Below are positions 34,879-42,346 of a stretch of 53,986 nt of DNA, piece by piece; position 1 is the first letter of the stretch; each line of letters opens with the position of its first letter. Source of the stretch: Candidatus Poribacteria bacterium (GTDB lineage: Bacteria > Poribacteria > WGA-4E > PCPOR2b); NCBI GenBank assembly GCA_022822785.1, contig JAJEAL010000034.1:1-53986 (forward strand), given 5' to 3'. A program made the translations under genes and the position numbers. The notes beneath the pieces are model-generated. The model worked only from the letters and a program-made list of their open reading frames with translations. It made no database searches and was not told where the DNA came from.

Positions 34879-35877
34879 ATGTCAGAGCACTATAGAGTTG
34901 GCATCATCGGATGTGGACGAGTTGCGACTGCACACGCTACTGCGTACGCAGCAATCGAATCCACTGAACTCGTTGCAGCCGCAGAGCCAGATCCGGAACG
35001 CCGACTAAGATTCGACGAAGTTTATGGTGTCACCGGCCTTTATGAAAACTATCGCGAGATGCTTGCAAATGAGGAATTAGATATTATCAGCATCTGCACA
35101 TGGCCCCCGCTTCATTGCGAAATGACGGTTGCAGCCGCCGAAAGTGGTGTGAAGGGCATTCTCTGTGAAAAACCGATGGCACTGAATCTGGGGGAGGCAG
35201 ATAGGATGTTGCAGGCGTGCGAAGCGACTCAAACAAAACTGGTCATCGGGCATCAACACCGCTTCGACCCCCAAACAGCACACGCGGTGGAACTCATCAA
35301 AGGACACGCTATCGGTGATTTGCAGTCAATTTTCGGTTTCTGCAACAGGGCAGATCTGCTTACCAACGGCACGCATGTTGTTGACCTTATCCGCTATCTC
35401 GTTGACGATTCACCGGTTAAATGGGTGATGGGACAAATCGATCGGCCATCGGATAAGGTCGACTTTGGGCATCATGTTGAACATAACGCCGTTGGGCATT
35501 GGCATTTTGAAAACGGCACCCACGCTATGCTCGCGCAAGGGGAACTTGCTCCAAGCGGCTACGCCTTTCAAATTTGTGGCACCGCAGGGGTTATCGGAAT
35601 CAATACCCCCCAAAATCAGCGGCTGCAAGTAATCACCAAAAATGGGGAACTTGATATCATCCTTGAAGAGGTAGACCCCCAACAAGCAGAGATAAAGGAA
35701 TTGATTACGTGGATGGAAGGAGAGGGCTCCCACCGATCTTGTGGAGAAAATGGCAGGGCAACGATGGAGGTCCTCATGGCAATTATGGAGTCGTCACGCC
35801 TGCACCGCGCCATCTACCTGCCCCTTGAGACGGCAGAATCGCCACTAGAGTTGATGATTGACGCGGGGCAGATCTGA
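34879..35877 (+). CDS. Gfo/Idh/MocA family oxidoreductase
   Basis: A 332-residue dehydrogenase. The Rossmann motif RVGIIGCGRVATAHATAYAA is at residues about 5-24, and the family lysine appears in GILCEKPMALNLGEAD. VIGHQHRFDPQT is the usual catalytic-domain entry. GGAGG precedes the ATG. It is followed 50 bp later by a PhyH gene on the same strand; this dehydrogenase-plus-PhyH pairing recurs in the window and may mark catabolic modules. The substrate (a polyol or sugar) is unknown. It is shorter than, and clearly different from, the family member at 779. Confidence 0.88.
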   Translation: MSEHYRVGIIGCGRVATAHATAYAAIESTELVAAAEPDPERRLRFDEVYGVTGLYENYREMLANEELDIISICTWPPLHCEMTVAAAESGVKGILCEKPMALNLGEADRMLQACEATQTKLVIGHQHRFDPQTAHAVELIKGHAIGDLQSIFGFCNRADLLTNGTHVVDLIRYLVDDSPVKWVMGQIDRPSDKVDFGHHVEHNAVGHWHFENGTHAMLAQGELAPSGYAFQICGTAGVIGINTPQNQRLQVITKNGELDIILEEVDPQQAEIKELITWMEGEGSHRSCGENGRATMEVLMAIMESSRLHRAIYLPLETAESPLELMIDAGQI

Positions 35878-35927
35878 CGCTTAACTTACAACCGTTGAAC
35901 TTAACACAACGCAATCGGAGTAAGCCT

Positions 35928-36692
35928 ATGCTGACACCCAAACAAATTCAATTTTACAATGATAACGGCTACCTACTTGCCCCACAGGTCTTCACGTCCG
36001 AAGAAATTGCGGAATGCGTCCGTGAAACCGATGCGATGTTTGACCGTGTCCAACAGGGCGGACGTGAACTCGAAGCGACGTGGCGCGGCAAATGGCGGGA
36101 AACTCAGATTCCCCAAGAAGAGCTTGGCAAAACATCGGTACTCAGTATCCATAATATGCAATACCATTCCGCGGTTTTCACTAGAATGTTGGTCAATCCG
36201 AATTTAGCTGGTATGGTCGCCGATTTGATTGGGCCCAACGTGCAGCTGCACCACACCAAACTACACGTCAAGCCTCCTGAAAAGGGCTCTCCGTTTCCGA
36301 TGCACCAAGACTATCACTACTTCCCGTACGAACAGGATACAATGATCGCTGCGGTAATCTATCTTGAAGAGGCAACGGTGGAAAGTGGCTGTTTGTGCGT
36401 CATACCGGGTGTGCATAAACAGGGCCCCTTACCGCACGAACCCGATGGACTTTATCTCTCACCACAGAAATATCCCATTGAAAGGGCGACACCGTGTGAA
36501 GGGAATGCAGGCGATGTGCTGCTCTTCAGTTACCTTACCCCACACGGTTCATATCTAAATCGCACTGATCATCCAAGACGCATCGCCCTGTTTCAATTCT
36601 GCTCCGCTACCGATCAACGGCTTAAGGATGTGCACATCTCACCCGGACACGGACTGATGGTGCACGGCATCAATCCAACTCCGGATGTGTAA
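35928..36692 (+). CDS. Phytanoyl-CoA dioxygenase (PhyH) family protein
   Basis: A 254-residue PhyH-type Fe(II)/2-oxoglutarate dioxygenase. HxD is in FPMHQDYHYFPYE and the distal His/Arg set is LTPHGSYLNRTDHPRRIALF. TVESGCLCVIPGVHKQGPL is the family strand before it. GGAG lies before ATG 35928; a TTG at 35895 in frame would add 11 residues. It follows an oxidoreductase gene with a 50-bp gap and is likely co-transcribed. The substrate is unknown. Confidence 0.89.
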   Translation: MLTPKQIQFYNDNGYLLAPQVFTSEEIAECVRETDAMFDRVQQGGRELEATWRGKWRETQIPQEELGKTSVLSIHNMQYHSAVFTRMLVNPNLAGMVADLIGPNVQLHHTKLHVKPPEKGSPFPMHQDYHYFPYEQDTMIAAVIYLEEATVESGCLCVIPGVHKQGPLPHEPDGLYLSPQKYPIERATPCEGNAGDVLLFSYLTPHGSYLNRTDHPRRIALFQFCSATDQRLKDVHISPGHGLMVHGINPTPDV

Positions 36693-36908
36693 AATACAGT
36701 AGGCATAAAGTTGATTGAAAACTATATTTATAGGTGCACAACACCGCCTCTCTTTAGCTCCAGCAGGACAATAGATGCATGGAACAAACGAATTGCTACA
36801 ATCTCTAAAATCCAGAAAGTCGGTACACAGCAATTTGAGTTAAGCTCTACAGAAAACTTTGTCTATTCACGAAGTTAAAGGAATACAACCAATCCATGGA
36901 GAATCGTA

Positions 36909-37112
36909 ATGCAAGCAATTGATAATCAAGAGTGGCAATCTTTGCCCGAGCAAGCACAACAAGAAATTTATGACTTTTTCCTGTTTATAAAACAACGCTA
37001 TGAGAAACAGGCGCGACAGGCACAACATGATGAAGCTGAAACATTGCTATTCTCAAATCATAGTGCCAATCTGATTGAAGAATGGTTGGATGATTCGGAG
37101 GATGAAGTATGA
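36909..37112 (+). CDS. Small antitoxin-like protein (DUF2281-like)
   Basis: A 67-residue acidic protein. LPEQAQQEIYDFFLFIKQRY resembles the short helix of DUF2281/VapB-type antitoxin proteins. The C-terminus is acidic (LIEEWLDDSEDEV). In such families a toxin gene normally follows at once. Here the next start, ATG at 37109, overlapping this gene's end, reads only six codons (MKIEIN) before a stop. The toxin is therefore absent or has been lost. The next real gene is the FAD oxidoreductase at 37165. Start support is weak (GAGAA at about 36900). Confidence 0.55.
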   Translation: MQAIDNQEWQSLPEQAQQEIYDFFLFIKQRYEKQARQAQHDEAETLLFSNHSANLIEEWLDDSEDEV

Positions 37113-37164
37113 AAATAGAAATAAACTAAGGAAAAGAGAAATTATCGGTAAAGGAGAAACATCA

Positions 37165-38337
37165 ATGGTAAAAACAGCCGATGTAGTCATCATCGGGGGA
37201 GGCGCCATCGGCACGAGCCTACTGTATCATCTAACGGAAAAAGGGGTGCGAAACGTTGTACTCCTAGAAAAGGGGCTGCTCTGTGCAGGCTCCACGGGTG
37301 ATTCGGCGGCAATTATGCGTCAGCACTACTCCAATGAAGTCAGCATCCGCCTCGTTAAGAAAAGCCTAGAGATCTTTCAGCATTTTCCTGAAATGTTTGA
37401 TGGGGCAGAGGTACTCCACAACGTCGGTTGGTATTTTTTAGTCCCACCAGAGGCTACCGAGCTGTTCCGCGACAACATCGCACAACTCAAGCGGTTAGGC
37501 GTGCGAACTTGGGAGATGTCACTCGCAGACGCCGCTGAGGCACTACCGGGCTTAAATATGGAAGGCATCGGCTGTGTGGCTTTTGAGCCGGACTCCGGCT
37601 ATGTTGATCCCCACGGTATGGCAAGCGCCTTTGCCGCAAAAGCCAAAAGCAAGGGCGCACACGTCTACCTCCAGACGCCTGCTCGCGATATCAAGCTGAG
37701 TAACGGCAGCGTTTCTGCCGTCGTCACGGACCAGGGGGAGATTAGTACACCCGTTGTCGTCAACGCCGCCGGACCGTGGGCAAAAGTGGTGGGACGTTGG
37801 ATGGGGTTAGATCTACCCCTCGAAGTCACGCGGGAATCAGAAATCGTTGCCCGCATCCCCGCAGATATACCGCCCGTGCGACACTCAGTTTCCAATATGG
37901 TAGACCGCACCTACTGGCGGCCTGAACGGCGCGGGATGCTCCTTGTCGGTGTCGGTCATCCCAAAGAAAATGAGCTGGTGGACCCTAACCAATACTCACG
38001 CGAGGTCTCCCGCGATTTCGTCGAGGACCTCACCCGTCGTCTAAGCCATCGGCTCCCATCAATGGAAGGTGCAATGTTCGTTAAGGGGTGGAGCGGTCTG
38101 TACACCGTTACCCCTGACTGGAACATGATTTTGGAAAAGAATCCCGATGTCGAAGGACTCTACCTCGCCGTAGGCGGCAGTGGCCACTCATTTAAGATCT
38201 CGCCGGCTATCGGATTGTGTATGGCGGAACTTATTGTAGATGGTGCTGCCAGTACAGTGGACATTACGTCGTTGCGGGGAGCGCGGTTCACAGCGCAAAC
38301 ACATCTGTCCTCCACATACGGCGGCAACCGTGCTTAG
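37165..38337 (+). CDS. FAD-dependent oxidoreductase (DAO family)
   Basis: A 390-residue flavoprotein of the D-amino acid oxidase/sarcosine oxidase-like family. The FAD-binding motif DVVIIGGGAIGTSLLYHL is at residues about 6-23. GYVDPHGMASAFAAKAKSKG and a C-terminal LYLAVGGSGHSFKISPAIG flavin loop are typical. AAGGAG lies seven bases before ATG 37165. Members oxidise secondary or tertiary amines such as sarcosine or glycine betaine derivatives. The substrate is not resolvable. It is the last ordinary metabolic gene before the repeat-rich island. Confidence 0.87.
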   Translation: MVKTADVVIIGGGAIGTSLLYHLTEKGVRNVVLLEKGLLCAGSTGDSAAIMRQHYSNEVSIRLVKKSLEIFQHFPEMFDGAEVLHNVGWYFLVPPEATELFRDNIAQLKRLGVRTWEMSLADAAEALPGLNMEGIGCVAFEPDSGYVDPHGMASAFAAKAKSKGAHVYLQTPARDIKLSNGSVSAVVTDQGEISTPVVVNAAGPWAKVVGRWMGLDLPLEVTRESEIVARIPADIPPVRHSVSNMVDRTYWRPERRGMLLVGVGHPKENELVDPNQYSREVSRDFVEDLTRRLSHRLPSMEGAMFVKGWSGLYTVTPDWNMILEKNPDVEGLYLAVGGSGHSFKISPAIGLCMAELIVDGAASTVDITSLRGARFTAQTHLSSTYGGNRA

Positions 38338-38415
38338 CCTTCCGCTCCAGCGGAGCGATATATCTATAGAACCACGACACGCCCAACGACTGCGCTCCAG
38401 ATGAGGTTTCAGAAA

Positions 38416-38503
38416 ATAATCGGGTAATTCTATATTTTTCCCTAGACCCGGTAGATGCGGTTTCCAACCGCACCGGACATCGCTCGGAAATTATCCAATT
38501 ATG
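38416..38503. repeat. Palindromic element with GCGGTT-TCC-AACCGC core
   Basis: The core TGCGGTT-TCC-AACCGCA is perfect and is framed by CCGGT...CCGG. Imperfect outer arms ATAATCGGGTAATT and AATTATCCAATTAT follow. It looks like a REP-style intergenic palindrome. Confidence 0.5.
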
Positions 38504-38609
38504 GTGAACAATATAAATATGTAGACACTTTCGATCCACATGTTTGGTAGGCGCTGTTTCCAACTGCGCCGGTATAGAGTGTCCAAGTAATTCTAAAATT
38601 CACCATAAT
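38498..38609. repeat. 112-bp nested inverted-repeat element
   Basis: Outer arms ATTATGGTGAA (38498-38508) and TTCACCATAAT (38599-38609) and middle arms GACACT (38524-38529) and AGTGTC (38578-38583) share one centre at 38553.5. A core hairpin GGCGC/GCGCC (38550-38570) repeats the GTTTCCAAC-type loop of the neighbouring element. The design is like a MITE or a structured RNA. Confidence 0.55.
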
Positions 38610-38655
38610 AAATTAATCTTCATGAGGAGCGCAATGTGTATAGTAGAGTTTCAAA

Positions 38656-38856
38656 ATGGACAAAAGCGTCTTTTCGATAGTATCACTTTCTGAAGAATCA
38701 GACGACAAAGAATATTGGCACGCTAAAACGCCACAGGAACGCTTGGAAGCTGTTGAATTAATGCGGCAGATTAACTATGGCTACGATCCAACTACCACCC
38801 GACTTCAAAGAGTGCTTAAGATTGCTCAAACTCACATCAAGTTGTATGCTAATTAG
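38656..38856 (+). CDS. Small protein, orphan antitoxin-like
   Basis: A 66-residue protein: MDKSVFSIVSLSEESDDKEY, then KTPQERLEAVELMRQINYGY and TTTRLQRVLKIAQ. The KTPxERLxAxExMRQ plus RLQR pattern is one I have seen in small proteins next to nucleotidyltransferase-type or other toxin genes, but no such partner follows. No good ribosome site precedes the ATG. The next gene, 28 bp on, is another antitoxin-like protein. Function unassigned. Confidence 0.6.
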   Translation: MDKSVFSIVSLSEESDDKEYWHAKTPQERLEAVELMRQINYGYDPTTTRLQRVLKIAQTHIKLYAN

Positions 38857-38884
38857 TGTCATACGATGAAAAGGAGAAGGAGAC

Positions 38885-39103
38885 ATGTCAAGCGTTACAA
38901 AAATTCAGAAAGCGATTCTATCTCTTCCTGAAGCCGATTACCTTCAATTGAGACATTGGTTTAATGAGTTAGACTGGGAAAAGTGGGATCAACAGATTGA
39001 AGCGGATTCAGAAAGTGGAAAATTGGACTTTTTGATTACCGAAGCTTTTGAAGCTAGAAAAAAGGGTGCACTTATTGTGGGACGAAATTTTCGCAAGTCC
39101 TAG
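38885..39103 (+). CDS. Antitoxin-like protein, no toxin partner
   Basis: A 72-residue protein: IQKAILSLPEADYLQLRHWF, ELDWEKWDQQIEADSESGKL, then DFLITEAFEARKKG. This matches the layout of a common chromosomal antitoxin family (a Leu-rich helix, a WDxQ-E-D-x-GKLD motif and an Ala-rich helix). Those genes usually sit directly before a RelE/ParE-like toxin. Here the next gene is the type III restriction subunit after 46 bp, so the toxin is missing. AAAGGAGAAGGAG upstream is a good ribosome site. Confidence 0.65.
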   Translation: MSSVTKIQKAILSLPEADYLQLRHWFNELDWEKWDQQIEADSESGKLDFLITEAFEARKKGALIVGRNFRKS

Positions 39104-39149
39104 CGGAGCAACTTGGGTTATATAAACAAAATTCATAGAAAGATATATA

Positions 39150-41714
39150 ATGGCTGAAAAGTTTTTGTACGAAACAATACTAGAGGAATTTGGACGCCGA
39201 ACTATCCAAGATACCGAGATTCCCAATTATCTCAAAGACAATCTGAATCCCAAGTTTGACCTCCGCCCCTATCAGGAAGAAGCTTTCGCCCGTTTCTTCC
39301 TCTGTTTTGAAGAAGATTTCGATGGTAAGGAAAAACCTCTGCACCTTCTGTTCAATATGGCGACCGGCAGCGGCAAAACGCTCATCATGGCTGGCTTGAT
39401 TCTCTACCTCTACGAAAAAGGCTATCGAAACTTTCTCTTCTTTGTCAACTCCACCAATATCATCGAAAAGACAAAGGACAATTTCCTCAATCCGCTGTCG
39501 TCCAAATACCTCTTCAATGAAAACATCCACTTCAGATCGATTCGCGTCCCCGTGACGCCTGTTCCCAATTTTGAAGGCGTCAACGAAAACGATATCAATA
39601 TCTGTTTCACCACCATCCAACAGCTACATATCGATCTAAATACACAAAAAGAGAACGGCTTAACATACGAGGATTTCAAAGACAAAAAGATCGTGCTCTT
39701 AGCCGATGAAGCACATCATATCAATACCAGTACGAAAACCGGACGGGAATTGTTGGAAAGTTGGGAAAATACGGTGGAGCGTATCTTTAATCAGAACAGA
39801 GACAATCTGCTGCTTGAGTTTACCGCCACCCTCGATTATACCCACAGCAGCCTTGTCGATAAATACCGGAACAGAGTATTGTATAGGTATGATCTGCGAC
39901 AGTTCCGCAATGACGGCTATTCCAAAGATGTCTTTATTGTTCGGGCGGATTTTGAGGAAAAAGATCGCATCGTACAGGCACTTGTTCTCAACCAGTATAA
40001 ACAGGAGGTAGCCGCAAAACATCAGATTAATCTCAAGCCGGTGATCCTATTCAAGACACAGCGCACCATTGAACAGTCAAAAAAGAACAAAGCGGACTTT
40101 CACAAACTCATTGATAGCCTCACGGCAGCGGACATCGCTAACATCCGTCGATCGGATATCCCGTTGGTGCGACGGGCATTTCAATTTTTTGACGATAATG
40201 ACATCAGCGACGAGCGGTTAGTCGGACGCCTAAAACAGGAATTTCAGGAGGACTACTGCCTCTCGGTCAACGATGAACGAGAGAAAGAAAATCATCAGAT
40301 TCTGGTCAACACCCTTGAGGACAGCGACAACCGTATCCGCGCTATCTTTGCCGTGCAGAAACTCAACGAAGGGTGGGATGTCCTGAATCTATTCGATATT
40401 GTCCGATGCTACACGACCCGTGACGCAAAAGCAGGGAAACCGGGCAAAACGACAATTGCAGAGGCGCAGTTAATCGGACGCGGTGCGCGGTATTTCCCCT
40501 TTGCTACCGACGATAATCCTGATCAATACCAACGGAAATTCGATAAAAATCTGACAGCGGAACTACGGGTGTTGGAGGAGCTGCACTATCACAGTGTCAA
40601 CGATTCCCGCTATATCTCTGAGATCCGCACTGCCCTGATTGATGAAGGGATGCTGGACGATGGGACGGTAGAAAAACCGCTTAAACTGAAAAGTGAGTTT
40701 AAGGAAACCGATTTTTACAAGCGTGGGATCATCTACATCAATGAACGGGTTAAGAACGGGAATGAATCTGTCCGCTCATTCGCCGATATGGGTGTGTCGT
40801 CAAAGAATTACCACCATTCACTCGCCACCGGCAGAGGTGTTGTTGAAGCGGCTCTGGATGACAACGCTGATGTTCAACAGATTATAGAGGCAGGTCAGAA
40901 AAATATTCCGGTGAGAGATATACCGTTCCATATCGTTAGGGCTGCAGTTACTCGAAATCCCCTTTTTGCTTTCAAATCTTTGAAAACCTATTTCCCTCAC
41001 ATTAAATCTATCCGTGAGTTCATTGAAGCGGATGAGTATCTCGGTGGACTTTCAATCACCCTTCAGGGCGATGAAAGATACCTTTTGTCTAATGAAACCT
41101 ACCTTGCTGCGGTGACGGGGCTTCTTGACCGTGTTGCATCTGAACTGCGTCAAAATATAACCGAATACAAAGGCACAGAATCTTTCAAACCAAGCAATAT
41201 CAAGTCAATTTTCACCGACAAAACCCTCAAATTGGTTGAAGGCAGCGAAAGGGCGGACGGCGACGAGGGGTTGGTCTCCGATAGGGAGTGGTATGTATTC
41301 AATGCCAACTACGGCACCGATGAGGAAAAAGCATTTGTCCGAACCCTTGACAGCCAGATAGACAAGCTGAAAGAAAAGTACGACGGGATATATCTTGTCC
41401 GTAACGAAAGACATTTCAAAATTTACAACTTCGACGACGGACAGGCGTTTGAGCCCGATTTTGTGCTGTTTCTGCGTGAGAAAAACGGAAACACCCTCAT
41501 CCGTCAGATATTTATTGAACCCAAGGGAAAGCATCTGCAAAAACACGAAAAATGGAAAGAGAATTTCCTAAAACAGATTAAAGAAAAATTCGCAGGGGAA
41601 GTGCTGGTGCTTAAGACCCAAAGCGGAACGCAGAAGCACAGGCCAATTGGCGTGCCGTTCTATGACTATCAAGATGAAAGTCGGTTCTTGGAAAGCCTTG
41701 AATCTGTGTTATAA
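39150..41714 (+). CDS. Type III restriction enzyme, Res subunit
   Basis: An 854-residue SF2 helicase-nuclease. Motif I is MATGSGKTLIM (about residues 70-80), motif II is ADEAHHIN with the DEAH Asp at 186, and motif III is EFTATLDY. A later helicase motif is RAIFAVQKLNEGWDVLN, then AQLIGRGARYFPF. The C-terminal PD-(D/E)xK nuclease is visible as FEPDFVLFL (Asp770) and IEPKGKHL (Glu790, Lys792). It translocates and cuts DNA only with Mod bound to unmethylated sites. Mod lies 630 bp downstream, separated by repeats and a HicB-like gene, rather than directly adjacent as is usual. Confidence 0.92.
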   Translation: MAEKFLYETILEEFGRRTIQDTEIPNYLKDNLNPKFDLRPYQEEAFARFFLCFEEDFDGKEKPLHLLFNMATGSGKTLIMAGLILYLYEKGYRNFLFFVNSTNIIEKTKDNFLNPLSSKYLFNENIHFRSIRVPVTPVPNFEGVNENDINICFTTIQQLHIDLNTQKENGLTYEDFKDKKIVLLADEAHHINTSTKTGRELLESWENTVERIFNQNRDNLLLEFTATLDYTHSSLVDKYRNRVLYRYDLRQFRNDGYSKDVFIVRADFEEKDRIVQALVLNQYKQEVAAKHQINLKPVILFKTQRTIEQSKKNKADFHKLIDSLTAADIANIRRSDIPLVRRAFQFFDDNDISDERLVGRLKQEFQEDYCLSVNDEREKENHQILVNTLEDSDNRIRAIFAVQKLNEGWDVLNLFDIVRCYTTRDAKAGKPGKTTIAEAQLIGRGARYFPFATDDNPDQYQRKFDKNLTAELRVLEELHYHSVNDSRYISEIRTALIDEGMLDDGTVEKPLKLKSEFKETDFYKRGIIYINERVKNGNESVRSFADMGVSSKNYHHSLATGRGVVEAALDDNADVQQIIEAGQKNIPVRDIPFHIVRAAVTRNPLFAFKSLKTYFPHIKSIREFIEADEYLGGLSITLQGDERYLLSNETYLAAVTGLLDRVASELRQNITEYKGTESFKPSNIKSIFTDKTLKLVEGSERADGDEGLVSDREWYVFNANYGTDEEKAFVRTLDSQIDKLKEKYDGIYLVRNERHFKIYNFDDGQAFEPDFVLFLREKNGNTLIRQIFIEPKGKHLQKHEKWKENFLKQIKEKFAGEVLVLKTQSGTQKHRPIGVPFYDYQDESRFLESLESVL

Positions 41715-41760
41715 TCCAAGTTATTTGGCACTGAAAATCCATCGGTTTCCTGTTAAAGTT

Positions 41761-41915
41761 GAGGTACTCTATCTTTTGCTCCAGAGGAGCAACATGTCTA
41801 TAGAAAGACGAGACATCCAAAAACCACGCTCCAGCGGAGCGCAATGTGTGTAGCCTTAGATGTCGAGTGTGAAAACTCGACCTACGGACTACTAGCAGCT
41901 TGCGTTATTATAAAA
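41761..41915. repeat. 155-bp tandem repeat, copy 1
   Basis: It starts GAGGTACTCT and ends TTATTATAAAA. It contains the palindromes GCTCCAGAGGAGC and GCTCCAGCGGAGC, then a TCGAGTGTGAAAACTCGA hairpin. It differs from copy 2 at only about eight positions. Confidence 0.85.
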
Positions 41916-42070
41916 GAGGTGCTCTGTCTTTTGCTCCAGAGGAGCAACATGTCTATAGAAAGACGAGACATCCAAAAACCGCGCTCCAGCGGAGCGCAAT
42001 GTGTGTAGTCTTAGATGTCGAGTATGGAAACTCGACCTACGGGCTACTAGCAGCTTACGTTATTATAAAA
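41916..42070. repeat. 155-bp tandem repeat, copy 2
   Basis: It abuts copy 1 directly, with the same length and order of elements, and ends right before the ATG of the HicB-like gene at 42072. Its hairpin reads TCGAGTATGGAAACTCGA. Confidence 0.85.
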
Positions 42071-42071
42071 A

Positions 42072-42320
42072 ATGAAGAAAATGAACACAAGCAACCGTTA
42101 TGTCAAGATTGTCGAATGGTCTGATGAAGACCAATACTATGTTGGTAGTTGTCCGGGGCTCCTTTATGGTGGCTGCCACGGGGATAATGAACAAGAGGTA
42201 TTCTCAGAGTTGTGCCGCATCGTTGAAGAGACCATTGAACTATATCAGCGAGACGGCAGACCACTGCCTTCAGCGACAGCCGGAAAAGACTATGCTAACA
42301 AGATGTTGAAGATTGCCTAA
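42072..42320 (+). CDS. HicB-like antitoxin, orphan
   Basis: An 82-residue protein with a partial HicB fold: VKIVEWSDEDQYYVGSCPGL followed by GGCHGDNEQEVFSELCRIVE and an LYQRDGRPLP tail. This is the HicB RNase H-like strand-strand-helix signature. HicB proteins normally pair with the small RNA-targeting toxin HicA, but no HicA frame is seen on either side. The ATG begins two bases after repeat copy 2 and has no clear ribosome site; an ATG at 42081 is an alternative. Mod follows 26 bp later. Confidence 0.68.
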   Translation: MKKMNTSNRYVKIVEWSDEDQYYVGSCPGLLYGGCHGDNEQEVFSELCRIVEETIELYQRDGRPLPSATAGKDYANKMLKIA

Positions 42321-42346
42321 CAAACGGATACCCCAAGGACCGTACA

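Larger units (their letters stand above)
38338..38655. repeat. Repeat-rich intergenic region
   Basis: No gene is seen. It opens with a diverged copy of the GCTCCAG-type repeat (38344-38395). It then carries two palindromic elements centred near 38466 and 38554 and closes with GGAGCGCAATGTGTATAG (38625-38642), a near match to the end of the 155-bp repeat module at 41834 and 41993. Confidence 0.6.
41715..42071. repeat. Repeat-filled gap between res and the HicB-like gene
   Basis: This stretch is almost wholly made of two 155-bp tandem copies. I see no gene in it other than the 19-codon frames carried by the repeats. Confidence 0.75.

Noticed and set aside
37109-37129. A possible toxin gene start overlapping the antitoxin-like gene
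   Set aside because: It reads only six codons before a stop, and nothing toxin-like continues in any frame before the FAD oxidoreductase gene.
38634-38655. An upstream ATG after GAGGAGC as the start of the gene at 38656
   Set aside because: It is out of frame with that gene and belongs to a repeat-derived sequence.
41761-42070. A CRISPR array
   Set aside because: There are only two directly abutting 155-bp copies, with no spacers and no cas genes.
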